From: Saccharomycopsis crataegensis
Taxonomy: Eukaryota > Ascomycota > Saccharomycetes > Ascoideales > Saccharomycopsidaceae
Assembly (NCBI RefSeq): GCF_037102585.1
Contig: NW_027043819.1
Location: forward strand, 620,001 to 684,000
Direction: 5' to 3'
DNA length: 64,000 bases
Part shown: in pieces, positions 9,579-20,166 of the stretch
How the letters are laid out: the number at the start of each line of letters is the position of its first letter
Position numbering within the stretch: the first letter of the stretch is position 1
Made by a program: the position numbers and the translations under genes
The notes under the pieces: model-generated
Told to the model about the DNA's origin: nothing
The model's database searches: none
What the model saw: the letters and a program-made list of their open reading frames with translations, nothing else

Positions 9579-11801
9579 TCATTTATTTGCAATGGCAGGG
9601 GAATGTATCGATAATAAAGATGGAGACGCAGATTGTTGCTTTTTAGCCTGTGACTGAGATTTCGTTTGAGGTTGTGGCTTGGTTTGCTTGTCATCAATCA
9701 TCACGTTGTCTGTTTTTGTTCCGTATTCTCCGGCTTCGCAACATTTCACTTCTCTACCCCATTCACTGTTCAAAATCTGTTTGGCAGTAATTCTTCTTCC
9801 TGGAACTGGATCCAAAATAGAATAAATTACATTACGACACCTTGCTCTTTTCAAGCTTTCAATCGGGAAATAACCATTAGCATCTTTTCTACCTTTCAAA
9901 TATTCCTGGTAAAATTCATCTTCTGCGAAATTTGCCGATCTCCAAAGCTGACGACCAGTTCTCATGGCCATATATACAACCCCACACGCCCAAACATCCG
10001 CTGGTCTAAGATCATACTTCTTGTTTGAATAAAGCTCTGGGGCAATATACGGAGCCGAACCAATGATACCTTCGAAAAGATGGATCGTGGACTCCCAGGC
10101 AAAACTAAAACATTCACTGGTACCAAAATCAGTAATCTTAAGATTACCATCGGCGGTCAATAAAATGTTTTCTGGCTTAATGTCACGGTGGGCAACCCCC
10201 ATGGTATGCATGTAAGATACCCCTCTAACCAATTGCTTAAAGAAACAATCGGCTTCAATATATTCCAATTTACCAGACGTGACAATCAAAGAGTATAAAT
10301 CCCCGCCAGTGCAAAATTCCATGACCTCACAATAATCACCTTTGGCATCTTGCAAAAGATCCAAAGTTTGAATGATATGAATGTTTTTAAGTGATGAAGA
10401 AATACAAAATTCCCTTGCCAATCTTTGGCTGTACTCTTTTTCTGATTCATGAGCCCGACAACGGAATTCTTTCACCGCGTATAAATTCTCCTTGTTTTCA
10501 GAGACTTTTTTGTGAGAAATCTTCACCACCCCAAACGTACCACGGCCAATAACTTCTTGGCACGATCCGTATTTTTCCGCAAAAGATCTTGGATCAATCA
10601 AAGTTTCTTGGATTTCGATGGTTTGAGGAAATGGGGTGCCACCATTTGACCCAGCGATTTTCAATTCATTTTCCAACACCAATTCGATTTTGCCATTCTC
10701 ATTTTGTTTGACAATGTTCATTAAATTGGACATTAATGAAGGTGGTACGTTCCCATCAGGCATTATATTTGGTAGAATGTTGGAGACTGCGGAAACCGAT
10801 TCGTCACGTAACTTTTTCGCACCCAAGAAATTCTTAATCATCGTACTAAGCTTTTCTTGACGCTTGGCATTTCTTAGCAAATGCTCATGAGTGCCGTCTT
10901 CATAGATTTTGAGACGACCGCAATACTTGTCTTTGATATTGTTATTATTGTTACTTGCTGCCGAGGATTTGTGAAGGGATGATGACGACTTGTTTTGATT
11001 ACCCGAGTCTTTTTTGGTGGTGGTGGTAGTGGTGGTGGTGGTGGCGATGGTGGCAGCATGATTGCTAGCGCTATTACCTTTATCCTTGAGACTGGTTTCT
11101 GAGTTGCTTTTGCTTCTTGGGGTCTTGGCCGGTCTAGGTGGTCTTGAAGTGGCACGACGAGATGGTGGATTATTAGCCTTTGAGGTTGTTGAATTGTCGA
11201 CAAACTCTTGGACATTTTCTTTTGAATGCAAGGTATTTTTGGAAACCGAGCGTGATCTGGATTTCCGAGTATTTTTGATGACCAAATTGCTATGGGAGAT
11301 GTTTGGATTGCTGACAGTCGACGTCAAAGAACTAAATGTTATTGGAGCTGCATCAGGTAGCTCTTCATCTATGGTAATGGCCACAGCGCTATTACTGAAA
11401 TTTCTTTTTGGATTGCTACTTGATCGTAGTTTTTCGTCATTCGATATTTTCAAATTATTCAATTTTTTCATGAGAGCTCTGTTATCTGCCTCATTTACGA
11501 GATAAGACGGTGGTTCTGGCAATTTGTTCAAACTAGCCGACGAAGTATTTATCGAATTCAAACGAGATGTGTTGAGAGATGATAAAGTAGACCCTTCCTT
11601 AAATGATTTATTCTTTAATGATGGGGTCCTTGAGTTTGTAAAAGATGTACCAACTGTAGTTTCCGAAGGCGAGGTATCTACCATAGAGACATGGGTGCTC
11701 GACTCTGAAGGTTGTTGAGTCTTTGATTCATGAACCCCAAAGATTCTTCCGATCTTGGAGATTGTTGACGATCTCTTAGTTCTTGTTGCAACTTCTGGCA
11801 T
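9579..11801 (-). CDS. SAT4: Sat4/Hal4 serine/threonine kinase (NPR/HAL family)
   Basis: The 740-aa protein has a long Ser/Thr/Asn-rich N-terminal half and a kinase domain at about 417-705. Visible kinase motifs are GRGTFGVVKI (near 420), YAVKEF, HRDIKPEN (near 541), DFGTSECF and IGSAPYIAPELY. A block just before the kinase, CGRLKIYEDGTHEH followed by AKRQEKLSTMIKN, is shared with S. cerevisiae Sat4 and is diagnostic, as is the end ILNSEWGREVKCC. Sat4/Hal4 with Hal5 stabilises plasma-membrane transporters such as the Trk potassium system and so controls salt tolerance. In S. cerevisiae SAT4 is YCR008W, next to RVS161. A Thr run (about residues 250-260) comes from a plus-strand GGT/GTG-type repeat. 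Confidence 0.93.
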   Translation of the reverse strand: MPEVATRTKRSSTISKIGRIFGVHESKTQQPSESSTHVSMVDTSPSETTVGTSFTNSRTPSLKNKSFKEGSTLSSLNTSRLNSINTSSASLNKLPEPPSYLVNEADNRALMKKLNNLKISNDEKLRSSSNPKRNFSNSAVAITIDEELPDAAPITFSSLTSTVSNPNISHSNLVIKNTRKSRSRSVSKNTLHSKENVQEFVDNSTTSKANNPPSRRATSRPPRPAKTPRSKSNSETSLKDKGNSASNHAATIATTTTTTTTTKKDSGNQNKSSSSLHKSSAASNNNNNIKDKYCGRLKIYEDGTHEHLLRNAKRQEKLSTMIKNFLGAKKLRDESVSAVSNILPNIMPDGNVPPSLMSNLMNIVKQNENGKIELVLENELKIAGSNGGTPFPQTIEIQETLIDPRSFAEKYGSCQEVIGRGTFGVVKISHKKVSENKENLYAVKEFRCRAHESEKEYSQRLAREFCISSSLKNIHIIQTLDLLQDAKGDYCEVMEFCTGGDLYSLIVTSGKLEYIEADCFFKQLVRGVSYMHTMGVAHRDIKPENILLTADGNLKITDFGTSECFSFAWESTIHLFEGIIGSAPYIAPELYSNKKYDLRPADVWACGVVYMAMRTGRQLWRSANFAEDEFYQEYLKGRKDANGYFPIESLKRARCRNVIYSILDPVPGRRITAKQILNSEWGREVKCCEAGEYGTKTDNVMIDDKQTKPQPQTKSQSQAKKQQSASPSLLSIHSPAIANK

Positions 11802-12792
11802 AATGATAATGGTTATTATTATTAGTAGTAGTAGTTGTGGTAGCAGTAGTATTAGTAGTGAGATATGCTATTGTGGGATTGCTGCTACTTGACAGCAGGT
11901 ACGATAAGCGCTCAAGTATATTTTCTTTTTTGAAGATAAGCTGGTCTTGGGTAGAGATATTGATGATGGTGAAAACAAGCTGAAAATCCCAAGGAAGGGA
12001 GGAAAGATATGAAATGATATTTCACAAAAAAAGGGAATGAGTACCGTTAGCAACCACCAACAAATTGGAAAACCAAAGTTAGCTTAATATAAGTGATGAG
12101 TGACAAACAACAAGATATTCCTTCTTTTTTTTTTATATTCTCCTTCTCCGTTTCTTTCACCTTATTCTGCCGAATGCTTTACTTCCTTTGTAATAATAAT
12201 ATATAAATCAAAGGTGATGTTGGTTAAAATCCGTTGAAAAATATCCGATGTTTTGTAAGCGTACTTTTTTTATGAATGGATATCTCTAATAATTTTTTTC
12301 TATGATAATTTTTTTTTTTTTCTTCTAACTATAGTATGGAGCATCAAAACGTGGGTGGCCAACGAGGAACGGAAGAGTGGCTACAACCACACGCCACTGA
12401 ATATGGATGATCACAGATGAGAAGGGAACCTTTGAGAAATCACCACGATAAGAGAGTCTCTGACGGTGATCACAAAGTGCAAGTCAGCCCAGAAAAACCA
12501 GGAAGAAGAAGAGGAGAAGCACAATTGTGCTCAGCAACGAGAGGGAGAAACAAAAAAAAAAAATTCTTCCTGCCCCGAAAGTCACAGGGTCCGGCACCCC
12601 GCCCTCCGCGTGACTGGCGCCGGCGCTGGCGCACCTCGACATCATCATAATCATCATCTTATAATATATTATATCTCTTTCCAAGGGGGTCTATAGTGTT
12701 TATATCATATATTTCTATACAGGCAGCTGTCTATAGTTTACGTTTCTATTGTCGCAAGCATATGACAGACAGACAGAGAGACGTTACTTCGT
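11802..12792. promoter_or_regulatory. SAT4 upstream region
   Basis: About 1 kb without a gene. It has an AT-rich trinucleotide repeat (ATT/AGT) just upstream of the SAT4 start, T-runs near 12122 and 12309, and a short strongly GC-rich patch at about 12590-12640 (CTGGCGCCGGCGCTGGCGC). The MHT1 3' end borders it. Confidence 0.5.
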
Positions 12793-13878
12793 TTACTGTG
12801 TTGTTTCATTGTATTCCACAATAGTTTTGTGGATTCTGGCAATGTCGGCCACCCCAACACGGCAGCATCCTCCAACAAATCTGGCCCCGTACTTGATCCA
12901 TTCCTTCACGATGTTTTCCCATTCGTAGGCCACGTCGTCACCCAATTCAGGGTCGATCGACCAGCCTTTGGAAATGCCATCATAGATTTCGCCAGAGTTT
13001 GGGTAGATCGACAATGGGAACCCCTTTGGAGCCACCGATTGGAGATTCTTCAAGAAATCCACCGAGTATCTCAACTTGAGACAGTTCCCACCAATGGCCA
13101 ACAACAATCCCGACTTGAACGCCGAAGTTTCTTCACTAAGGTACTTGACCACTTCGGCAATTGGGGTGCCATCGGCTAAAGTTTTGCTGTCTCTAATGCT
13201 CATACTCAATAAATAAGGCTTGGCGATCCCTTCCTTCACCAAATCTTCCTCTAACAAGCTCACCACCGCCTTGATTTCCCCAAACACTGGAATGGTTTCA
13301 ATAATGAGCAAATCAACTTCTGGATGACGAGTAAAGTATCTCAAACGTTCACTGTGGAACTCTTTGTAGAAACTTTCTGACTCACAATAAGTCCCAGTGA
13401 ACTCCAGCCCGTCGGAAAGCGCAGCACCATAAGGACCGATCGACCCAGAGATCAAAGGTTTGATCAATGAGTTGACTTTCTTCCCTTCAACGGCTTCATC
13501 TCGGCCTTTGACAAGGGCGTCCATGCATTTGTCATAGAATTTGGACCGTTTGGCCTCGGTGTCATAAATGTTTTCACCATCGTAGGTGGACTTGATCGAA
13601 TTACCGTAAATAGATAGCAGTTTACTAGACGCCTGGTACGAGCAAGAAATCCCCAAATTAGCCCCACTTTCATAATAATCACGATGAAGGCATGCAACAT
13701 CTTGCGGCTGCTTCACAAGCACCACAGAAGACCATAAAGCAGAGTCCATCTCAAGTCCTCGGGATTCAAGTTCGGTACCCAAGCCACCATCCAAAGTGAT
13801 GACTTTTTTAGAGTTTTTCAATAAAGAATCAAGAGATTCAAATTGGTACTCTGTCTTTGCAGGAGTTGAATCCACCAT
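12793..13878 (-). CDS. MHT1: Homocysteine S-methyltransferase (Mht1/Sam4 family)
   Basis: The 361-aa enzyme transfers a methyl group from S-methylmethionine or S-adenosylmethionine to homocysteine, giving methionine, in the cytosol. Family motifs are LDGGLGTELESRG (29-41), SGSIGPYGA (144-152), the Asn-Cys of GGNCLK (near 264) and GGCCR (near 338-342); the three Cys residues in the latter two motifs are the zinc ligands. IYPNSGEIYD is also kept. Length is a little above S. cerevisiae Mht1 and Sam4 (about 325 aa). Residue 158, coded by CTG, sits where homologues have the Ser of DGSEY, which supports CUG being read as Ser here. Whether it is the Mht1 or the Sam4 type cannot be decided from sequence alone. 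Confidence 0.93.
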   Translation of the reverse strand: MVDSTPAKTEYQFESLDSLLKNSKKVITLDGGLGTELESRGLEMDSALWSSVVLVKQPQDVACLHRDYYESGANLGISCSYQASSKLLSIYGNSIKSTYDGENIYDTEAKRSKFYDKCMDALVKGRDEAVEGKKVNSLIKPLISGSIGPYGAALSDGLEFTGTYCESESFYKEFHSERLRYFTRHPEVDLLIIETIPVFGEIKAVVSLLEEDLVKEGIAKPYLLSMSIRDSKTLADGTPIAEVVKYLSEETSAFKSGLLLAIGGNCLKLRYSVDFLKNLQSVAPKGFPLSIYPNSGEIYDGISKGWSIDPELGDDVAYEWENIVKEWIKYGARFVGGCCRVGVADIARIHKTIVEYNETTQ

Positions 13879-14760
13879 GTCTGTCTTTTTTTTTTAATTT
13901 ATTTATTTCTAATCCTCAATCAATTTATACCAAATTGAAAAATGAAATTCCGGTTGACGCAACTTCACTTCTTTTTGATATTTGTTTGTGGATGATGCGA
14001 ATTGCTCAATAAATAAATATTTTTCACTTACTTAAATGATGATCACATCTCTTCTCCATGAGTCAAAGAAGAAGAAAAAAAATGCAGGTGAAAAAAAAAA
14101 AAATCTGATCTGCGGGTAACGTGTGGAAAAGAAACACATGTTGTGCTCTCTTTTGTAGAGAATGGTGGGTAGCCTTCAGTTTATATTAATTAATGATCTC
14201 TGGCCGTCCGGCCGGTGTTATCTGGGATACGGTACTTACGTTCTATTTTCCTTGATTTGTAAGTGGCCTTTGGGTGTACGCGTATTGTGTGTAGTCCACC
14301 CTCATATGTGCGCTTTTATATAGGTTGCCATTGCCATAATATTGATATACGGCTGTACCTGTACCTGTACCTGTTGTGCAGCTAGTAAATTAATGTCCCC
14401 CCCCCCCCTCTCGCCCACCAACGTTAACCCCTCCTCTCAATAATCTTTAACGCCCCTCGGCGAGCCACTGCGTTTCACCGAACATGAGTGACAAAATACA
14501 CCACCAAATAAGCAAATAATGGGCAAATACACGGAAAATCGAGTATGAAGAACAGCTCGGACCTCAGTCTTTTTCTTGTACAACACTGTCTGTGTAAAGC
14601 AAATTCGCCCCCCCTCAAATCATTTAAAAACCACTTTACAAACTAAGAAAATAAAACTAAAAACCAAATATGAGAATATTAATAATCGTAACAGATACCT
14701 GAACTATCAAAGAAAAACAAAAAACAAAACAATATGATTTTAAAATAAAGCAAAGAGAAA

Positions 14761-14814
<54 letters not shown>

Positions 14815-14921
14815 AACGTAACAAGCAATCAAGCAAAAAACGAAAGCAAAAGAACAAAATGAGCAATAGAATTCTCATTATATGATATATATCACAAGCA
14901 AAGCATGTAAAACTGAAACAC
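13879..14921. promoter_or_regulatory. MHT1 upstream region / ADY2 3' side
   Basis: No gene in about 1 kb. It includes a CCGTCCGGCCGG palindromic patch near 14204, a GTACCT triple repeat (about 14356-14373), a C-run (14397-14408) and the CA repeat described separately. No certain regulatory site. Confidence 0.45.
14762..14812. repeat. (CA)n microsatellite
   Basis: About 25 uninterrupted CA units, 110 bp downstream of the ADY2 stop codon. Confidence 0.97.
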
Positions 14922-15761
14922 CTATTCTGCGCCCGGCAAGTACCAAGGTTTGATGGTAATATAGGTGTTCAGTTTGGTAGCCAAACCAGCGTAGGCATTA
15001 TACCAAGAAATAAACGCAACCACAATCCCAACTACCCCTCCAGCCCTGGTACATCCGACTTCACCAGTAAACTGGCCAACCGCCAACAACAAAAAGGTCA
15101 CAAAAAGGAAGAAAAACAACGAGGTGAACGCCCAAGTGGACCGGATGGTACATAACCAGAGCATAAATGTGAAAATCGCCCACCCTAATAAATAGAACCC
15201 GATGGCATCGCTCAATTGTCCAGTGGCATTTTCGGCTTCGTAGGCAGCACTGATTCCAAATGCGTCAGTAATGAGTGCACCGTACGAAATCCAAAACCCT
15301 CCATAAGAACTGAATGCACAAGCAGCAAAAGTATTACCAGCAGGAAATTCCCACATACCAGCCAAGAGTTGCACAACTCCTCCGTAGAAAAACGCCACAC
15401 TGGCAACTACATTAGGAATATCAACCCCCATGGCTTGAGCATTAATCAAAGAAAGTACAAAAGTCGTTAGGGCAAACGCTGACAACCCAAGCGGACCAGC
15501 GACCGCAAATTCTTTGGATATTTTAGTTGGCACCGAAATACCTGGGTTTAAAGTACCGCCAAAGGCACGCACAAACTCGTCCTTATAAACTTTAGTATCT
15601 CCAATTAACAACACCTCACGGCCATCATCATGGATCGAGTGCTCGATTCTGGAAATCTGAGTACGCCCATCAAATGTGTTATTGTCATTACTGTCTTGTT
15701 CGTTTGGAGAGTAGGCTCTCACCGCTTGCTTTTCAAGGTCGAAATCCTCGTGACTAGACAT
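14922..15761 (-). CDS. ADY2: Acetate/ammonium transporter of the GPR1/FUN34/YaaH (AceTr) family
   Basis: The 279-aa protein has an acidic cytosolic N-terminus of about 85 residues and six membrane segments. The family signature region FGGTLNPGISVP then AGPLGLSAFALTTF, and FYGGVVQLLAGMWEFPAGN with TFAACAFSSYGGFWISYG, are clearly present. Members take up acetate and other short monocarboxylates in yeast and have been linked to ammonium export in colonies. In S. cerevisiae ADY2 is YCR010C, next to RVS161, so synteny supports this identity over the paralogues ATO2/ATO3. A TATATATA box lies at 15896-15903, 135 bp upstream of the start. The N-terminal region differs between family members and is the likely regulatory part. 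Confidence 0.93.
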   Translation of the reverse strand: MSSHEDFDLEKQAVRAYSPNEQDSNDNNTFDGRTQISRIEHSIHDDGREVLLIGDTKVYKDEFVRAFGGTLNPGISVPTKISKEFAVAGPLGLSAFALTTFVLSLINAQAMGVDIPNVVASVAFFYGGVVQLLAGMWEFPAGNTFAACAFSSYGGFWISYGALITDAFGISAAYEAENATGQLSDAIGFYLLGWAIFTFMLWLCTIRSTWAFTSLFFFLFVTFLLLAVGQFTGEVGCTRAGGVVGIVVAFISWYNAYAGLATKLNTYITIKPWYLPGAE

Positions 15762-16829
15762 TATTATTATTAAGGTTTGCTATTTTTAACTAGTTGTTGA
15801 TGATGGGTTAACGACTATCGCACTTGTGGTTGTTTGATGAAGATAATCGTAACTTTGAGCCAAGGGAGTCCAAGGATGTAGGAAAAGTCCAAGGCTATAT
15901 ATACATACGCTCAATTATAGTAAGAGAGGGGAAAATAATCAAGAGAAACCCCCCCATACAGTAACATGCTCCCAAAAACTTAATCAGCCATGCGGCTGGA
16001 GCAAACAAATCGGCTAATTTTATCATTAGCATCGGTGGAGACCGCTGGAAAAAAGACGTACAAAAGTAATAACCCCACTAATTTCAGGAGTTGCTGTCAA
16101 ACAAAGGAAAAAAAAATAAGTGAGAAATCTGAACTCCGATGCGGATAACTCCATCTTTGTACTCATGCTGAATAAGCAGCAACGAACCTCTTATTTGATT
16201 ATTCCTTCTTCTTTTTTTTTTTTTTTTTTTGACCTTTCTGGTTCGTTCATGGAGTTTTCCTTAATCTCCATCACAAATGTCAGAATCAAAATAAGACGTC
16301 ATCAACCACCATGGACAGACAAAAGAATATTACCAGAGTGTGGCAACCGTAAGGCTGTAACGTAGCTAGCATATTTTAAGCTAAAAAAACACACCACACG
16401 GACCAATGGGAATGCTTTTGATTACCACTAACCCGCTAAATTATTTTGTTGATCCAGCAGCACTGCATGATACACAAACAAACACACAGTAAGTGTTCAT
16501 TTTTTGTTTGTTTTTCTCGGTCCAAACATCGGACATGGAAACCCATTTTACTCCGTTTATTATTGAATAAGAGACAATGCACCCAAGTGGTTATGTTGTT
16601 CTGTTTTTTTTTTTTTTTGTAAGTTGACAGTGAAATTAATAATCTCTGGGAAGTAAAACATTTGAGTGATGACCAATAAATAGTTAGTTAGTTACAAGTA
16701 AAAGTGAGCTGATCCTAATTTATCATCTCCACAATACTCATTGAAGCATTTCTTTCTTTCTTTCTTTTTTTTTTTTTTTTTTTTTGTTTTAGTTCTAGCT
16801 TTCCCCCCAAAAAAAAAAATACTCTGTCT
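15762..16829. promoter_or_regulatory. ADY2 promoter region
   Basis: About 1.07 kb without a gene, between ADY2 and the LRR gene's 3' end. It holds the TATA box at 15896-15903 and T-runs at 16210-16230, 16604-16618 and 16767-16784. Carbon-source elements could be here but I cannot assign any with confidence. Confidence 0.5.
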
Positions 16830-18812
16830 TCACATCAACCATCGGCATTGCTGAATCGCCGATTTTTTCAATTGAGGGTTGCCTGTTACGTCAACTTTCA
16901 ACAAATTTGTATTTCCAACAAATTGAAAATCGCCAATATTCAATAGCAAATTGTAGCTCAAGTCAATGGAATTAAGCAATGATAAATGCTCCAAATTCAG
17001 CTCCACACTTCTAATGCGATTTGATTGGAAATTTAAGTGCCTTATTTGAGAATATTTCAAAGGTATATGGGCCAACCATCCTAAGTCTCGTACAAGACAA
17101 TTTGACATCCTCAAAATTTGTAACGAATTTCCTGGGTACTCCATCAAGCTACTGGTTTGTATGTTATTTGATAGATCCAAAATCTTGAGTCGGGGCAAGC
17201 TTCCTTGAAGATGAAATACTCTTGGTAAACAGTTTTCCCCAATATTCAATTCCTGAAGATTTCGCAATTTCAAACCCAACACATCTTCCTTCATCGAAAG
17301 ACCTTCTCCTAACCCATTTGACACCATCCACAATGTTTCTAAGTTTGGAAATTTAGACTCTAAGGAATCCCAAGCGGATATTCGATTGTGATTCAAGTTC
17401 AATATCCTGACATTGTTCATTACCGGAGCTTCATCAAATACCAGCGATCCAGTTAAACGATTCGCCATCAAATGGAATTCTCGCAACTTCCAACAGTTTT
17501 GCAAGTTTTGTAAATCATTAAACCCATCAAAAGCATTACTGTTCAAACACAAGATTTCCAAATTCAGAAATACCAGCATATCGATATGATGAAGCTGGTT
17601 GTTTGACAAATCCAAACTCTTCAAGCTTTGAAAAAATCGACAATCAAGATTTTCACTCAATCCAAATATCCCCATCAGCTTCATTGAGAGTTCTTCAACC
17701 CCACCAGCCTTCTCACTGATACGCTCACCCATTCGATAGAAATTGAAATTTCCTGCAACCTCCAAGATATAATGTTTTCGATCAACTACCATTGACCGGC
17801 AACATATTTCACATTGACAGCCAATATCATGAAAGTCATACAACCTTGAATCATTGGTCTGTGTCTCAAAAGAAGCTCGCATATCTTCAGGAACAAAACT
17901 ATCAATTGGGAAATTCGAACGCAACACAGTAGGAGGTGGTTCATTCACATAACTTTTTTGAAACCAAACTCCCTTTAAGGTGGGACGATCCATCATTTCA
18001 CAAAGAAAGCTAAAAGCCCCCCGATTAAGTAGAACATTATCGAAAATAAACCACATATCGATATTGGGATAATTGGCAGCAATTGTAAAATATCGGAATT
18101 TGTTTGTCATCAATTCTTTGAAATCAACCGCTTGATATTTAAAAGAGTTACCACCAACAAATAAAAAACTCAAAGATTTCACGTATTTCAACTTCATACC
18201 GATGAGAAACTCCATTTCTTGATTCTGAGATATATCAAAAGTAATGCCTCGATCTCGATGGTTTGTCTTTGAATCATCTTCCCCAATACCGCTGGCCTTA
18301 CTAAACCCCAAGGGATGAGTTGATGGGTGGCTCTTTATTGTTGATATAGTTATCGGCAGGTCACTGGCCACCTTAGATCTACCAACCGATCCTTTAAACC
18401 ATGGAGTAAAGTATGCGGTCAGTTGGTTCAAGGTAGGTCCAATACATGCCATTCCAAGTATTGAGACGTCATGGTACGATCTAATATTAGCCGCGGTAGC
18501 GGTTGATGCAAGTTTTGTGAAAGGCAAGCAGGTAATGATAGGTAGTAACTGGAAGACATTAAGTTGCAATTCATGAGGAAGTCTTGTTAACACAAGATCC
18601 GGTGTTTTTTTGTTTTGAGTCGATAAAATCTCGGTTAATTCGTCATTAACAGCTGCAAGTTTTGATTCTATAAGATTATTATCCGAGGAAAGATGATGAT
18701 AATGATTAGATAAAGATTCAAGTTTACTAGTGATTTCGCCAATCAAATAGTCGATACGCGCCAAAGCTACTGGGTTGCGATTGTTTTGGGTAACGCTGTT
18801 TTTGAAATTCAT
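16830..18812 (-). CDS. F-box-like leucine-rich repeat protein
   Basis: From ATG at 18812 the product is 660 aa. Residues near 10-65 may form a coiled coil; LTRLPHELQLNVFQLLPII (near 75-93) resembles an F-box (LPxELxxxIFxxL). The second half has many leucine-rich repeats of the kind LKSLDLSNNQLHHID, VRILNLNHNRIS, LQELNIGENCLPRV and LKILDLSNN. A CxC/CC cluster (GCQCEICC, near 330) might bind metal. F-box/LRR proteins usually choose substrates for SCF ubiquitin ligases, which is inference here. I cannot match it to a named S. cerevisiae gene. A 16-bp TA run at about 18985-18999 lies 170 bp upstream of the start and could act as TATA element. Confidence 0.8.
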   Translation of the reverse strand: MNFKNSVTQNNRNPVALARIDYLIGEITSKLESLSNHYHHLSSDNNLIESKLAAVNDELTEILSTQNKKTPDLVLTRLPHELQLNVFQLLPIITCLPFTKLASTATAANIRSYHDVSILGMACIGPTLNQLTAYFTPWFKGSVGRSKVASDLPITISTIKSHPSTHPLGFSKASGIGEDDSKTNHRDRGITFDISQNQEMEFLIGMKLKYVKSLSFLFVGGNSFKYQAVDFKELMTNKFRYFTIAANYPNIDMWFIFDNVLLNRGAFSFLCEMMDRPTLKGVWFQKSYVNEPPPTVLRSNFPIDSFVPEDMRASFETQTNDSRLYDFHDIGCQCEICCRSMVVDRKHYILEVAGNFNFYRMGERISEKAGGVEELSMKLMGIFGLSENLDCRFFQSLKSLDLSNNQLHHIDMLVFLNLEILCLNSNAFDGFNDLQNLQNCWKLREFHLMANRLTGSLVFDEAPVMNNVRILNLNHNRISAWDSLESKFPNLETLWMVSNGLGEGLSMKEDVLGLKLRNLQELNIGENCLPRVFHLQGSLPRLKILDLSNNIQTSSLMEYPGNSLQILRMSNCLVRDLGWLAHIPLKYSQIRHLNFQSNRIRSVELNLEHLSLLNSIDLSYNLLLNIGDFQFVGNTNLLKVDVTGNPQLKKSAIQQCRWLM

Positions 18813-20166
18813 CAATCAAAGTTGGTTGTTGTTGTCCTTGTTCATTCCTCCATGTTTAAATGAAAGATGTTGAAGAATCCCAAATTCATATGCAGAACAA
18901 AGAAAAAACATGAAAAAAAAAATCATTGGAAAAAAAAGTAAAAAATGAAGCAAATAGGAACGTTACTCTGTGGGAGGTGGTTGATATATATATATATATC
19001 AATATGTAATGATATGGGAATATTGATGATAATCTCGGTGGTGGAAGTATTCGACGGTGTTTAGTTAGACTACCCCACCCGCACCCCCACCACCTTCTGA
19101 TGGCCGGATTCCACCACCCAGAAAAACACTGTCAAGTACGAAGACAAAAACAAAGAAAAAGAAAAAGATGACATGGGCGGGGAGCGACTGCTCCACATTC
19201 ACATTGCCAACGCTTACAATAAATGTCCTTGGTATTAGAGTGGGTAACCACAATGTCGACATATGACGAAATGTTCGCGGGATCCCCAGATATTTGGGTA
19301 AAATTGTTGTTACGTAATCACAGTGCCACACGCTTACCTAATGATGAAATTACATAATCAGAGGATAACATACAAGTACAAGCAGGGAAGGGAAGTGTTG
19401 GATGGTGATCTCCCCCTATAAGTAATGTATTGCTTATACCTAGAGGTAAGACAAGCATATAATTAATAGAGTGGTGTTATGCGATACTGGATACCGTTTA
19501 GTATAATTTGTTTTGGACAAGGATTGGAATTGCTAAGAGTATATATAACACTAATCAACACAAACTGCAAGACTATGTTATTTCTTTGTTGTCATATATG
19601 ATGGTGTATCGATAGAAATTCACTGTTTTCTTTTTTTTTGTTTTTTTTTTTTTCTGGGTGGTTGGATCACCAACAGCCAATTGGTTACCTTGATAAATAA
19701 ATATATAACGTATTGCATGGAAATGATGATTAATCCGGGATTGGTTGATAAGACCTGCGGTTATGAACGGGAATAATATACTAATCACAAATCAACTATT
19801 GTGTGCCATGTGGATCAAGACACCACGTTTCTAGCAATGCCATATATAGATAGATAGATAGACCCATTCAACACAGGGCAATTTTATTTTTTTCTCCTTA
19901 GAGAAAAACTTATAGCCAAATCAAACCAACAAGGTATTATCCGTGCATCAACCGCGGAGCTGGGTGGTACGCACAGAGTTGAATAAGATCGATTGTGATT
20001 GTATTCTGTTGAATGATAGATGCGAGCAAAAAAAAAAAAAAAAAAATATGGTGGTGATTTACTCCGATTAACTCATTGATTGTCCCAATCAATTACGATC
20101 CTAAAACTAGAAAAACAGAACTAAAAAAATAAAAAAAAATCAGTTTGGTGAATTGGAATTGCAGAA

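Noticed and set aside
12590-12640. Exon or foreign insertion in the GC-rich patch upstream of SAT4
   Set aside because: The frames across it are Arg/Pro-rich in every reading and have no splice sites or homology that I recognise.
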